Translations under genes and position numbers: made by a program
Assembly: GCA_001303665.1 (NCBI GenBank)
Contig: LJUF01000053.1
Coordinates: 1-14,702, forward strand
From: Phycisphaerae bacterium SM23_33
Lineage (GTDB): Bacteria; Planctomycetota; Phycisphaerae; SM23-33
Direction of reading: 5' to 3'
DNA length: 14,702 nucleotides
In this document: positions 1 through 7,290 of the stretch, one piece after another
How positions within the stretch are numbered: position 1 is the first letter of the stretch
Layout: every line of letters begins with the position of its first letter
Notes under the pieces: model-generated
Database searches by the model: none
The model's input: the letters and a program-made list of their open reading frames with translations, nothing else
What the model was told of the DNA's origin: nothing

Positions 1-217
1 TGAAGTCCCAGGAGACGGCCACGTCGGAGGGGAAGGACTGGTCGCACCAGTGCACGAAGTTGGCCTTCTGTCCTTCCTCCGGGTCGCGCAGGTTCTCCAT
101 TCGCATCCGTCCCAGGGGGAAGCTGATGGCCGCCTCGCCCTCCAGCCGCCAGCCTGTCACGTCGCCAGCGCAGGCAAGGGGGTTCTCGTAGATCAGTTCG
201 CCCACTCGGTAGTCCAT
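1..217 (-). CDS. DUF1961 family protein, N-terminal part (runs off the window)
   Basis: Only the first 72 codons are present; the gene continues left of position 1. The ATG is at 217-215 and is preceded by a strong Shine-Dalgarno (GGGAGGAAG, complement of 223-231). The protein begins MDYRVGELIYENPLAC and continues with GWRLEGEAAISFPLGRMR, ENLRDPEEGQKANFVHWC and DVAVSWDF. This matches my memory of the start of DUF1961 proteins, which are predicted concanavalin-like beta-sandwich proteins common near polysaccharide-degradation genes in Planctomycetota. The biochemical role of the family is not established. There is no signal peptide at this start, so the product may be cytoplasmic. It is transcribed away from the secreted hydrolase-like gene at 347, and the 129-bp gap carries candidate promoters in both directions. 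The family call rests on N-terminal sequence only. Confidence 0.75.
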   Translation of the reverse strand, partial: MDYRVGELIYENPLACAGDVTGWRLEGEAAISFPLGRMRMENLRDPEEGQKANFVHWCDQSFPSDVAVSWDF

Positions 218-241
218 CGCCGCTTCCTCCCGTCCGGTGCG

Positions 242-269
242 AACATACTCCCTGTGCCGGCCGGGTCAA
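242..269 (-). promoter_or_regulatory. Candidate sigma-70 promoter of the DUF1961 gene
   Basis: On the minus strand, TTGACC (264-269) is followed after 16 nt by TATGTT (242-247). This would give a leader of roughly 20 nt that includes the Shine-Dalgarno at 223-231. The -35 box matches consensus at 5 of 6 positions and the -10 box at 4 of 6. No transcript evidence exists. Confidence 0.4.
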
Positions 270-296
270 GCGCCAGCAGGACGCCCGTGGTCGTGT

Positions 297-325
297 TTGA
301 TTCCGGGCGGCCCACACAGCACAAT
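297..325 (+). promoter_or_regulatory. Candidate sigma-70 promoter of the 347 gene
   Basis: TTGATT (297-302) and CACAAT (320-325) are separated by 17 nt and lie just upstream of the AGGAAGG ribosome site and the ATG at 347. The predicted leader is about 15 nt. Both boxes are imperfect, so this is a position-supported guess. Confidence 0.3.
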
Positions 326-346
326 ACCTCGGGAAGAGGAAGGCCT

Positions 347-1777
347 ATGAGCGCTGCTCTGCGGATTTGGCCCATCCTGCTGTCGTTCCTTGTTCTGGGT
401 GCTGTCTGCCGGCTATCCCTCGCACAGCAACTGCCCCTGCTCTGCGACACGGTCAAGCCCGTGAAGCGCCCTCGCGGCGCCCCGCGCCACTCGGACGTCG
501 GGATGCGCCTCTTTCAGCTCCAGACCGAGGGCATCCGCACGGCCGACAACCTGATCGCCGCCGGGAAGAGCTTCCACATCACGCGGGCCGAGTGGTCGTA
601 CATCATGGACAAGGCCTTCATCCAGCGCTGCCGCAAGCTGGGCTGGCACTTCCAGGGCACAATGAACGCGATCACCTACGACGCCGACCACGCCATCAAG
701 GACACCCAGGGCAAGCCCGTGCTGGACCACTTCAGCAAGCCCGGCCGCTACATGGCCGACCCGAACAACGAGGCCTATCGCCGATGGTACCTGCAGCACC
801 TGAAGGGGTGGTTTGCCCTGGGCGTTCACGCAATCCAGCGCGATGAGCCCACGGGGCTCGGCGGGCTGGGGGGCCTGCGACGCTGGAAATACACGGACGC
901 CGACCGGTTTTTCACTCTACTGCACAAACAGGCCGAGGATGCGGCGGGCCGTCCCGTCTGCTGGTCGTGCAACCTGGCGTGGAACCAAGGCGGCCGGTTC
1001 GGCGGCAAGGGCGAGGTCATCACGAAGCACTTCGATTACGGCATGAGCGAGGTCTGGGCCAACTCGATCGACGCCCGCTTCCTGTGGGAAGCCGCCCGCG
1101 ATGCGCGCCGTCGGGGCAAGGCGATCGCCTACACCGGGGGCCATGATCTGGGCATCCCGAAGACGCGCCTGGCCATCGCCGGCTGCTACGCGACGGGCCT
1201 TACGTTCATCGTGCCCTGGGATCAGTTCGGCGGTATAGACAAGAAGCGCGTGTTCGCCAAGCCCAAGGACCTGGCCGACCTGTACGGCTTCATCCGCGCT
1301 GTCGCGCCGTTGCTGGAAGGATACGAAGAAGCTTCAGCCGTGCTCCCACGTCGCGACGAAACGAAGGCACAGGCGGCACCTGTGCGCATCCGCGGGGGCA
1401 GCGGCGAGGTAGCTACGATCGTGCGGGTGAAGCCCGGGGACCGCACGGCCCCGGTTGTGGTCCAGCTCGTTGACTGGGCCGCGAAGCCCAAGCCGTTCGA
1501 GGTCCGCCTTGACACGAAGCGGTTCTTCAATGGCAAAGCCGTGACGGTGAAGATACTGACGCCCGTCGCCTACGATGCCAAGGCGCACGCGGCGGCCGAA
1601 GAGGCGGCTGCCGCGATGATTGAGCCTGGCCAGTTGGCGGGAAGCCAGCAGGCCTCCGCTTACGCCGCCCTTCGCGAGACCAAGTCGCTCGGAACGACCG
1701 TCAGTGACGGGTGGCCGACCGTCCGGGTTCCCGCCCTTCGGCCCTGGGCCCTGCTCGAGATCACCCCCAGGCATTAG
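347..1777 (+). CDS. Secreted TIM-barrel glycoside hydrolase-like protein, family unassigned
   Basis: 476 aa. The start at ATG 347 is chosen because AGGAAGG lies just upstream and a signal peptide begins there (hydrophobic stretch IWPILLSFLVLGAV, likely cleavage near SLAQQ at residues 24-28). The longer reading frame from 50 would run through the divergent gene. The body has alternating strand-like segments expected of a beta/alpha barrel: GWHFQGTMNA (99-108), GVHAIQRDEP (159-168), CWSCNLAW (205-212), YGMSEVWAN (231-239), AIAYTGG (259-265) and LTFIVPWDQF (285-294). D166/E167 at the end of a strand and E235 are candidate catalytic acids. Residues from about 346 to the end look like a C-terminal beta-sandwich. 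I do not recognise a named GH family; 'hydrolase' is inferred from fold-like features and neighbours. A non-catalytic sugar-binding barrel is the alternative. Confidence 0.75.
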   Translation: MSAALRIWPILLSFLVLGAVCRLSLAQQLPLLCDTVKPVKRPRGAPRHSDVGMRLFQLQTEGIRTADNLIAAGKSFHITRAEWSYIMDKAFIQRCRKLGWHFQGTMNAITYDADHAIKDTQGKPVLDHFSKPGRYMADPNNEAYRRWYLQHLKGWFALGVHAIQRDEPTGLGGLGGLRRWKYTDADRFFTLLHKQAEDAAGRPVCWSCNLAWNQGGRFGGKGEVITKHFDYGMSEVWANSIDARFLWEAARDARRRGKAIAYTGGHDLGIPKTRLAIAGCYATGLTFIVPWDQFGGIDKKRVFAKPKDLADLYGFIRAVAPLLEGYEEASAVLPRRDETKAQAAPVRIRGGSGEVATIVRVKPGDRTAPVVVQLVDWAAKPKPFEVRLDTKRFFNGKAVTVKILTPVAYDAKAHAAAEEAAAAMIEPGQLAGSQQASAYAALRETKSLGTTVSDGWPTVRVPALRPWALLEITPRH

Positions 1778-1860
1778 AGCTGCCGCATCACCAACGCCGT
1801 GTGGCAGGCCATGCCCGTCCCTGCCGTCCGGAGAACTCGCCGATGCCCGGAAACACGATC

Positions 1861-1946
1861 GAATCATCGAAAAGCCCCGCGACAGTCGTGAGCATAGGGC
1901 TGTCCGGCAAATCCCGGTATAATGCGGCCGGGGTTGCCCGGCGGCG
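1861..1946 (+). repeat. 86-bp promoter module, copy A
   Basis: This block recurs at 4319-4404 with 84 of 86 positions identical; the differences are T1920/C4378 and G1930/C4388. It contains a perfect -10 box TATAAT (1918-1923) and a dyad GACAG (1881-1885) / CTGTC (1900-1904) overlapping the expected -35 position. It also holds a GC hairpin GCCGGG-GTTG-CCCGGC (1927-1942) just after the -10 box. No good -35 hexamer is seen at 16-18 nt spacing. The block ends 14 nt before the ATG at 1961, with AAGGAG between them, so it fits a promoter plus operator for the next gene. Confidence 0.8.
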
Positions 1947-1960
1947 AAGAAGGAGAACCC

Positions 1961-4267
1961 ATGAGAGCACTAATGACGGTCCTGGCGGCGGTGGCCGTGT
2001 GCGGCGGGGCCTCCGCCGCCGACCTGAGCGTAAAGGTCACGCAGAACACCGCGCGGCTGCTGCCCTACTACGCCTTTGAGTTGACCTTCCAGCATGACGG
2101 GAAGTACGCCGACCCCACCTGGGACGTGACGATCGACGTGGAGTTTGCCTCGCCGACAGGCAAGAAGGTCAGGGTCGGCGGCTTCTTCTACGGCTCCAGC
2201 AAGCCGTCCAAGCCCATCATCACCGAAGTTCCGGGGCAGCGGGGGCGGGCCAGGGCCAGAGAAGTTTGGCCGCTCGACCCGGCGGACCTGTGGAAGGCCC
2301 GCTACGCCCCCAGCGAGCCGGGGACGTGGAAGTTCTCCTACGTATTTCAGGATCAAGCGGGCAACTCGGCCCGGGGCGGCGGCGCGTTTGAGGTCGTCGA
2401 GGGTCGCGTCCCGCAGAAGGGCTGGTTGCGGGTCAACCCTGAGAACCCGCACCGCTGGATCTACGAGGACGGGAGCCCCTTCTACCCGATCGGCTTCCAG
2501 CAGGGCGTGGGCGATCGCAGGCACCTCGGCTCGGTGCTGACCGGGTTCACGATGGAAGGCCCCTTCCGCACCGACCGCGGCCGAGGCGGCGCGGAACGCG
2601 CCAAGACCCCGCCCGGCGCGATGTTCGTCCGCGGGCCGGCGATGGGTCCCCAAAGCGGCGACGTGTTCTTCGGCCGCCACGCCCGGGCAGGCTTTAACCT
2701 CTGGCGTTTCAGCCCCAACAACGCCACCCCCATCAAGCTCTTCGCCAGGCCGGAAGACCAGAACGTCAACTCCCGCGACCACGTCCGCTGGGAGCAAGCC
2801 CGCCAGATCGACGAGATGCTTCAGATGACTCGCAAATACGGCATCCGCAACTTCTACGGCTTCTTCGGCTACATGGACGTTTGCGCCCTGGACACCAAGA
2901 AGGACAAGGACAAGCAGGGCCGGCCGGTGGCGGCGGAACTGGAGAAGGTCAAACGCCTCATCAAGTACAGCGTGGACCGCTGGGGGGCGTACGTGGACAT
3001 CTGGCAGTTCCTCAACGAGCAGAAGGCCGACGCCGAGTGGTACGCGATGATGATCCCGTATTTGAAGACCGTTGACCCGTACCACAAGCCCATCACCACC
3101 AGTTGGGAGCGGCCGGAGATCGACGGCATCGACATCTGCGCCCCGCACTCGTACACCAGCGAGGACGAGTTGCAGTCGGACCGGCTGGTGGCCGGTTGGG
3201 CCGCCAAGCACAAAGCCAGGGGCAAGATCGTCATGATGGGCGAGCAAGGCAACAACGTGAAGAGGGAGCGCCTGCCCGAACTGGCGACCAAGGGCATCGG
3301 CGGGGTGTGGGACCCCGGCTCGGCCCGGCGGATGCGGGTGCGGCTGTGGACCGCACTGTTCCAGGAGATTTCGTTCATCTTCTGGGAGACCTCCTACGCC
3401 CGCGACGGGCATTTCATGAACCAGTGGATTGGCCCGGAGGAGCGGCAGTACGTCAAGGCGCTGCAGGACTTCGCCTATTCGTTGGACGCCGGGATCACGA
3501 TGGTCCCCGTGGCCCTGGGCGGCGACGCCGCGGGGCGCGTCCGCGCCTACGGCCTGCGCTCTCAGAAGCGCGCGGGAGTATACCTCCACCAGTTCGCCTG
3601 TGACGCTTGCGCCAAGGCCGGCGTCGTGCCCGCCAGGCACCCCGTGGATCAGGCCCTCTGGGACCACGACCGCGGGCTCGTCAAGGACCTCCGCGTGACC
3701 ATCGACGTGCCCCAGGCGGCCAAGGGCTACTGGTACAATCCCTTGGACGCGACCATCCTGGGCCGGTTCGACGCCCTGGCCGGCAAGGGGACGTTCACGG
3801 CACCGCCGTTTGCCGTGGACCTGGCGCTGCTGATCACCGAGGCCGGCTGCCCGGACAGCGACCGCGACGGCAAGCCGAACGACGTCGACGAGGACAACGA
3901 CAATGACGGCGTGCCCAACGCCCAAGACGCCTTCCCGCTGGAGCGGGAAGAAACGGCTGACGTGGATGGCGACCGCATCGGCGACGGCCTGGACGCGGAC
4001 ATCGACGCCGACGGCAAGGCCGACGACCTGAACAGGAACGGCGTCCCAGACAACCAGGAAACCGACTGGGACGCCGACGGCGTGCCGAACGCTAACGCCA
4101 TTCCCTGGGACGCCTTCCCGCGCGATCCGAAGGAGTGGCGCGACACGGACGGCGACGGCATCGGGGACAATGCCGACCCGGACGATGACGGCGACGGCTA
4201 CACGGATGAGGAGGAGAAGGCCGCCGGCACGGATCCTTTGGACCCGCTCAGTGTCCTGGCCAAATGA
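1961..4267 (+). CDS. Secreted DUF5060 / clan GH-A glycoside hydrolase with TSP3 calcium-binding tail
   Basis: 768 aa. ATG 1961 has AAGGAG 5 nt upstream and starts a clear signal peptide (MRALMTVLAAVAVCGG, cleavage near ASAA at 17-20). Residues about 24-150 match a DUF5060 Ig-like domain (TWDVTIDVEFASPTGKKVRV; KARYAPSEPGTWKFSYVF). A TIM barrel follows from about 155 (WLRVNPENPHRWIYEDGSPF). It has the clan GH-A pattern of two glutamates: N352-E353 after DIWQF as acid/base, and E428 in KIVMMGEQG as nucleophile, with HSY at 396-398 between them. A beta domain follows to about 625. Residues 630-768 form an Asp-rich tail of DxDxDG-type thrombospondin-3 repeats ending GTDPLDPLS, expected to bind calcium and extend or anchor the enzyme. 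GH5-like endo-hydrolase activity is inferred; the substrate is unknown. It is probably driven by the repeat module just upstream. Confidence 0.88.
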   Translation: MRALMTVLAAVAVCGGASAADLSVKVTQNTARLLPYYAFELTFQHDGKYADPTWDVTIDVEFASPTGKKVRVGGFFYGSSKPSKPIITEVPGQRGRARAREVWPLDPADLWKARYAPSEPGTWKFSYVFQDQAGNSARGGGAFEVVEGRVPQKGWLRVNPENPHRWIYEDGSPFYPIGFQQGVGDRRHLGSVLTGFTMEGPFRTDRGRGGAERAKTPPGAMFVRGPAMGPQSGDVFFGRHARAGFNLWRFSPNNATPIKLFARPEDQNVNSRDHVRWEQARQIDEMLQMTRKYGIRNFYGFFGYMDVCALDTKKDKDKQGRPVAAELEKVKRLIKYSVDRWGAYVDIWQFLNEQKADAEWYAMMIPYLKTVDPYHKPITTSWERPEIDGIDICAPHSYTSEDELQSDRLVAGWAAKHKARGKIVMMGEQGNNVKRERLPELATKGIGGVWDPGSARRMRVRLWTALFQEISFIFWETSYARDGHFMNQWIGPEERQYVKALQDFAYSLDAGITMVPVALGGDAAGRVRAYGLRSQKRAGVYLHQFACDACAKAGVVPARHPVDQALWDHDRGLVKDLRVTIDVPQAAKGYWYNPLDATILGRFDALAGKGTFTAPPFAVDLALLITEAGCPDSDRDGKPNDVDEDNDNDGVPNAQDAFPLEREETADVDGDRIGDGLDADIDADGKADDLNRNGVPDNQETDWDADGVPNANAIPWDAFPRDPKEWRDTDGDGIGDNADPDDDGDGYTDEEEKAAGTDPLDPLSVLAK

Positions 4268-4318
4268 GCCGCCCGTTCAGTCGGTCACATGCCGAAAGCC
4301 GTCCGTGGAGAACCGGTA

Positions 4319-4404
4319 GAATCATCGAAAAGCCCCGCGACAGTCGTGAGCATAGGGCTGTCCGGCAAATCCCGGTACAATGCGGCCCGGGTTGCCCGGC
4401 GGCG
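4319..4404 (+). repeat. 86-bp promoter module, copy B
   Basis: Near-identical second copy of 1861-1946, again between two genes. The -10 box reads TACAAT (4376-4381) instead of TATAAT. The GACAG/CTGTC dyad is at 4339-4343 and 4358-4362. The downstream hairpin (4385-4400) carries one uncompensated mismatch (C4388). The block ends about 57 nt before the likely start of the next gene at 4462. Confidence 0.8.
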
Positions 4405-4461
4405 TGTCGGGCAGAGATCGCCCGCGGGATTTCGAGCAAGGGCATGGGCAGGAGCACGGCC

Positions 4462-5532
4462 GTGAAGCATCCGACGACTCGCACGACAAGGGCCGGGCGG
4501 ATCGTCCGCGCCGGCGCCGTGCTGGTAATCCTGGGCTGTGCAGGCTTGCTGGGGAGGATGCACCGATTGGCGGCGGCCCCGCCCGCCGGCGGGGGCGCCA
4601 AGGTGCTGAAGGGCGTGGAGGCCATGGGCTACCTGGTCGCCCAGCGGCAATACGACAAGGCCCGCAAGTTCGGCTACGCGCTGATCTGGCGGGACCTCGA
4701 CCAGCCCGAGGTGATGTTCCTGCTGGGCCGGGCGCTGGAGGGCCTGAAAAAGAACGATGAGGCCGCCACCATCTACGCCCTGTTGCTGCGAACGTTGGAG
4801 GACAAGGCCGACCCGCGCCGGTACAAGCCCCAGGCCGAGGCCAGGCTGAAGGTGCTGGACGTGGACCACCAGCGGCGGAAGGCCAAGTTCATCGCCGCCG
4901 CCGCGGGCAGGAAGTTCGACTCCCCCCAGGCCGTCGACGATGGCTGGATGCTCGCCGCCCGCTGCGACCTGTTCACGCCGTACTGTCTGGGGTGCTGGAC
5001 ACTGGTGGGGCCTCGCGGGCGCGTCCCGCCGGACTGGATCCACAACCGGGAGGGCCGGCTGCACCGCAGCGGGGCCAAGTTCATCCCCGCGTTCGACGGC
5101 CGCAAGGGGCTGCTGTACACGCAATCGATCAAGGACAAGCCGCACCCCGAGAAGTACGGGTCCGACGGTTTCCACGTGGAGCACCTGGCCCGGCTCGGCG
5201 GCCACCCCCCGCAGCTGACGCTGACCAACTTCGGCGGCTGCTGCTACCTGCGCATCGGCGTCAAGGCCGAGGGGCGAGTCTTCGAGCTGCGAGTGTACGT
5301 GGAAGGCAAGCGGATGTTCTCCCAGCGGATCGATTCGTCCAGGTGGTGGGACCTGAAAGTGCAGCTTCCGCAGCCGGCGGCCGCGGCCAGTCGCCCGGCC
5401 GATGCCGGTGCCGCCGGCGGTGCTGCGACCAAGCCGGCCCAGCAGCAAGTCATTGTGGAGATGGTTTGCCCCGAGGACCAGCCGCTCAGCGGGAACGTCT
5501 GGATCGACTACGCGGATTTCTTCGTCAACTGA
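4462..5532 (+). CDS. Exported TPR-like plus beta-sandwich protein, unknown function
   Basis: 356 aa from GTG 4462, preferred because AGGAG lies 7 nt upstream. ATG 4444, in frame, has no well-spaced ribosome site, and ATG 4264 would translate through the promoter repeat. The N-terminus is basic, with a single hydrophobic segment AVLVILGCAGLLG (19-31), read as a signal peptide or membrane anchor. Residues about 46-135 are helical and TPR-like (MGYLVAQRQYDKARKFG; MFLLGRALEGLKKNDEAATIYALLL). The rest looks like a beta-rich jelly-roll (WTLVGPRGRV; LTNFGGCCYLRIGVK; VFELRVYVEGKRMF; NVWIDYADFFVN). An Ala/Pro/Gly-rich insert (304-325) interrupts the last strands. I recognise no family. Similar jelly-rolls bind sugars, so a glycan-binding periplasmic or surface role is a guess from fold and context. 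Confidence 0.8.
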   Translation: MKHPTTRTTRAGRIVRAGAVLVILGCAGLLGRMHRLAAAPPAGGGAKVLKGVEAMGYLVAQRQYDKARKFGYALIWRDLDQPEVMFLLGRALEGLKKNDEAATIYALLLRTLEDKADPRRYKPQAEARLKVLDVDHQRRKAKFIAAAAGRKFDSPQAVDDGWMLAARCDLFTPYCLGCWTLVGPRGRVPPDWIHNREGRLHRSGAKFIPAFDGRKGLLYTQSIKDKPHPEKYGSDGFHVEHLARLGGHPPQLTLTNFGGCCYLRIGVKAEGRVFELRVYVEGKRMFSQRIDSSRWWDLKVQLPQPAAAASRPADAGAAGGAATKPAQQQVIVEMVCPEDQPLSGNVWIDYADFFVN

Positions 5533-5654
5533 CGGGCTGCGGGCGGATGGATAATCCCTTTGGGATGGCCTCGGGCGAAATCGCTGACCCCCCTGGACCA
5601 GTGACTGACACACGAGCCGAGCACGCCGCGCAGGCCCTGTCAAGGAGAACGGTG
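5533..5654 (+). other. Intergenic gap with a small hairpin
   Basis: The 122-nt gap between the TPR-like gene and the first propeller gene holds the hairpin ATCCC-TTT-GGGAT at 5554-5566, with no T-tract after it. The 86-bp module seen before the two preceding genes is absent. No convincing -35/-10 pair was found, so the propeller gene may be read through from upstream. Confidence 0.35.
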
Positions 5655-7253
5655 ATGCTTTGGAAGAAGGCTGCGATCGAGGTCCGGATGCTTTGCGTTG
5701 CGCTGCTCTGCTGCGTCCTGTCGATGCCCTCCGCCGGCCAATCGCCTCGCGCTGAGTCATCGCCTGGCGCGAGCGACCGGCCGGCGGCGTCGTTCAAGCT
5801 TGCGTTCTCGACGTATCTGAGCGGGTCGGGTCGGGCCAACGGTCCCCGGGCCGTGGCCGTGGACGCCAAGGGGAACATTTACGTCTCCGGGGGCACCTCG
5901 TCGCCGGATTTCCCGACCACGCCGGGGGCTCATAGCCGCAAGTTCGACGGCAGCGGCAAGTCCGCGGGCAACAGCGGCCCTTTCGATGCCTACGTCACCA
6001 AGCTGACCCCCGACGGGCGGATGGTCTGGTCCACGCTGGTGGGCGGGCCGAACCACGATCGCACCTACTCCATCCGCGTCGACCGCCAGGGGTGCGTCTA
6101 CATCGCCGGGCGTGCCGGCGAGGGGTTCCCGACCACGAAGGGCGTCCTCCAGGAGAAATTCGCTGGCGACAACAGACCCGCCGTCGGCTACGGCCCGCAG
6201 GACGGATTCATCACCAAGCTCTCGGCCGACGGTTCGAGGGTCCTGTGGTCGACATACCTGGGGTCAGGGGACGCCAGTATCATCCGCGACATGATCATCG
6301 ACGGGGAAGGCAACGCGTACGTGGCCATGATTGGCGTGACCGCTGACAGTCCTTACGTCACGCCCGGCGCCTTTCAGGCCACCCGTCCCGGTGCCCCGGA
6401 CGGCTTGGTCGGCAAGATCTCCTCCGACGGCCGGCGCGTGGTCTGGGCGTCGTACCTGGGCGGGTCGGGCAGGGAAGGGGCCGTCTCGATTCGCCTGGAC
6501 AGCAAGGGTCACGTCATCGTGTCTGGTTCCACGACTTCGAAGGACTTCCCGGTCACCGACGGGGCCTACCAGCGCACGCTCCGGGGGCCGCTTGACGCCT
6601 ATGTCGCCAAGTTCGCTCCCGACGGGTCACGACTCGTCTACGCGACCTACCTGGGCGGGTCCAAGGAGGACGGGGGCGCGGGCAAGCACGGCCTGGAGGT
6701 TGACGCCGACGGAAACGCCTATGTGGTCGGCTTCACCTCGTCCAGCGATTTCCCCACCACGGCCGGGGCATTGCAAGCCACTTATGCGGGCGGTCAGACC
6801 GGCACCTGGGAGCAGACCGGCGATCGGTTCATCGCCAAGCTCTCCCCGGACGGCAGGCGGCTGCTGGCCGCCACCTACCTGGGGGGCGACGCCCGCGACG
6901 GGGGCGAGGGCATCGCCGTGGACCGTCACGGGCAGGTCTATCTGAGCGGCTTCACGTACTCGACCGACTTCCCGGTGGCCGCCGGCGCGCCGCAGGCGCG
7001 CCGCGCCGGGAAGACGGACGGCACGGCCACTGTGTTGTCGGCCGATTTCACCCGGTTGGTGCTGTCCTCCCACTTCGGCGGGCGCGGGGAGGAGAACTTC
7101 CGCGCCATCGCCATGTGTCCGGACGGGGGCTTCGTGATCGTCGGCGAAACGAGTTCCGCGGACTGGCCGGTGCTAAATGCCCTCCAGCCGCGAAGCCGCG
7201 GCGGCGGCAACGATGCGGTCGTGCTGAAATTCGTTCCCGCCGGGGCGAAGTGA
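5655..7253 (+). CDS. Secreted SBBP-repeat seven-bladed beta-propeller protein (no PEP-CTERM)
   Basis: 532 aa. ATG 5655 has AAGGAG 7 nt upstream and an N-terminal signal sequence (VRMLCVALLCCVLSMPSAG, 10-28). Seven SBBP-type blades can be read from strand motifs: FSTYLSGSG (51), WSTLVGGPN (125), WSTYLGSGD (198), WASYLGGSG (264), YATYLGGSK (329), AATYLGGDA (405) and SSHFGGRGE (471). Each is followed by a VDxxGNxYVxG strand and mostly a DFPTTxGA turn. The closing strand NDAVVLKF (519-526) would complete blade 1 as a Velcro closure. SBBP propellers are extracellular and thought to mediate binding or adhesion; no enzyme residues are evident. It is collinear with the PEP-CTERM propeller at 8593-10164, so the two are paralogues. 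It ends FVPAGAK with no sorting tail, suggesting release rather than surface retention. Confidence 0.88.
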   Translation: MLWKKAAIEVRMLCVALLCCVLSMPSAGQSPRAESSPGASDRPAASFKLAFSTYLSGSGRANGPRAVAVDAKGNIYVSGGTSSPDFPTTPGAHSRKFDGSGKSAGNSGPFDAYVTKLTPDGRMVWSTLVGGPNHDRTYSIRVDRQGCVYIAGRAGEGFPTTKGVLQEKFAGDNRPAVGYGPQDGFITKLSADGSRVLWSTYLGSGDASIIRDMIIDGEGNAYVAMIGVTADSPYVTPGAFQATRPGAPDGLVGKISSDGRRVVWASYLGGSGREGAVSIRLDSKGHVIVSGSTTSKDFPVTDGAYQRTLRGPLDAYVAKFAPDGSRLVYATYLGGSKEDGGAGKHGLEVDADGNAYVVGFTSSSDFPTTAGALQATYAGGQTGTWEQTGDRFIAKLSPDGRRLLAATYLGGDARDGGEGIAVDRHGQVYLSGFTYSTDFPVAAGAPQARRAGKTDGTATVLSADFTRLVLSSHFGGRGEENFRAIAMCPDGGFVIVGETSSADWPVLNALQPRSRGGGNDAVVLKFVPAGAK

Positions 7254-7290
7254 AGCCCCGGCTCGAACCGGCCACCATGACAACGACGCA

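Noticed and set aside
50..346. In-frame N-terminal extension of the 347 gene starting at 50
   Set aside because: It overlaps the divergent DUF1961 gene and the intergenic promoter region; a ribosome site and signal peptide mark 347 as the start.
1970..3925. 651-codon open frame on the minus strand
   Set aside because: It is antisense to the DUF5060/GH gene and rich in Val, Gly, His, Arg and Pro without motifs; GC-rich coding sequence commonly leaves such open antisense frames.
4264..4461. ATG at 4264 overlapping the stop of the GH gene as a coupled start
   Set aside because: Translation would run through the 86-bp promoter repeat and put 66 unrelated residues before the hydrophobic segment; GTG 4462 has a well-placed AGGAG.
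4992..5654. 221-codon upstream extension of the first propeller
   Set aside because: It overlaps the TPR-like gene in another frame and is Arg/Ala/Pro-rich; the signal peptide and AAGGAG site define the start at 5655.
4285..5760. 491-codon minus-strand open frame
   Set aside because: Antisense to the TPR-like gene, crosses the repeat module, low-complexity composition, no recognisable domain.
7254..7290. CCGG-CTCGAA-CCGG partial palindrome between converging genes as a terminator
   Set aside because: The stem is very short and there is no T-tract on either strand.
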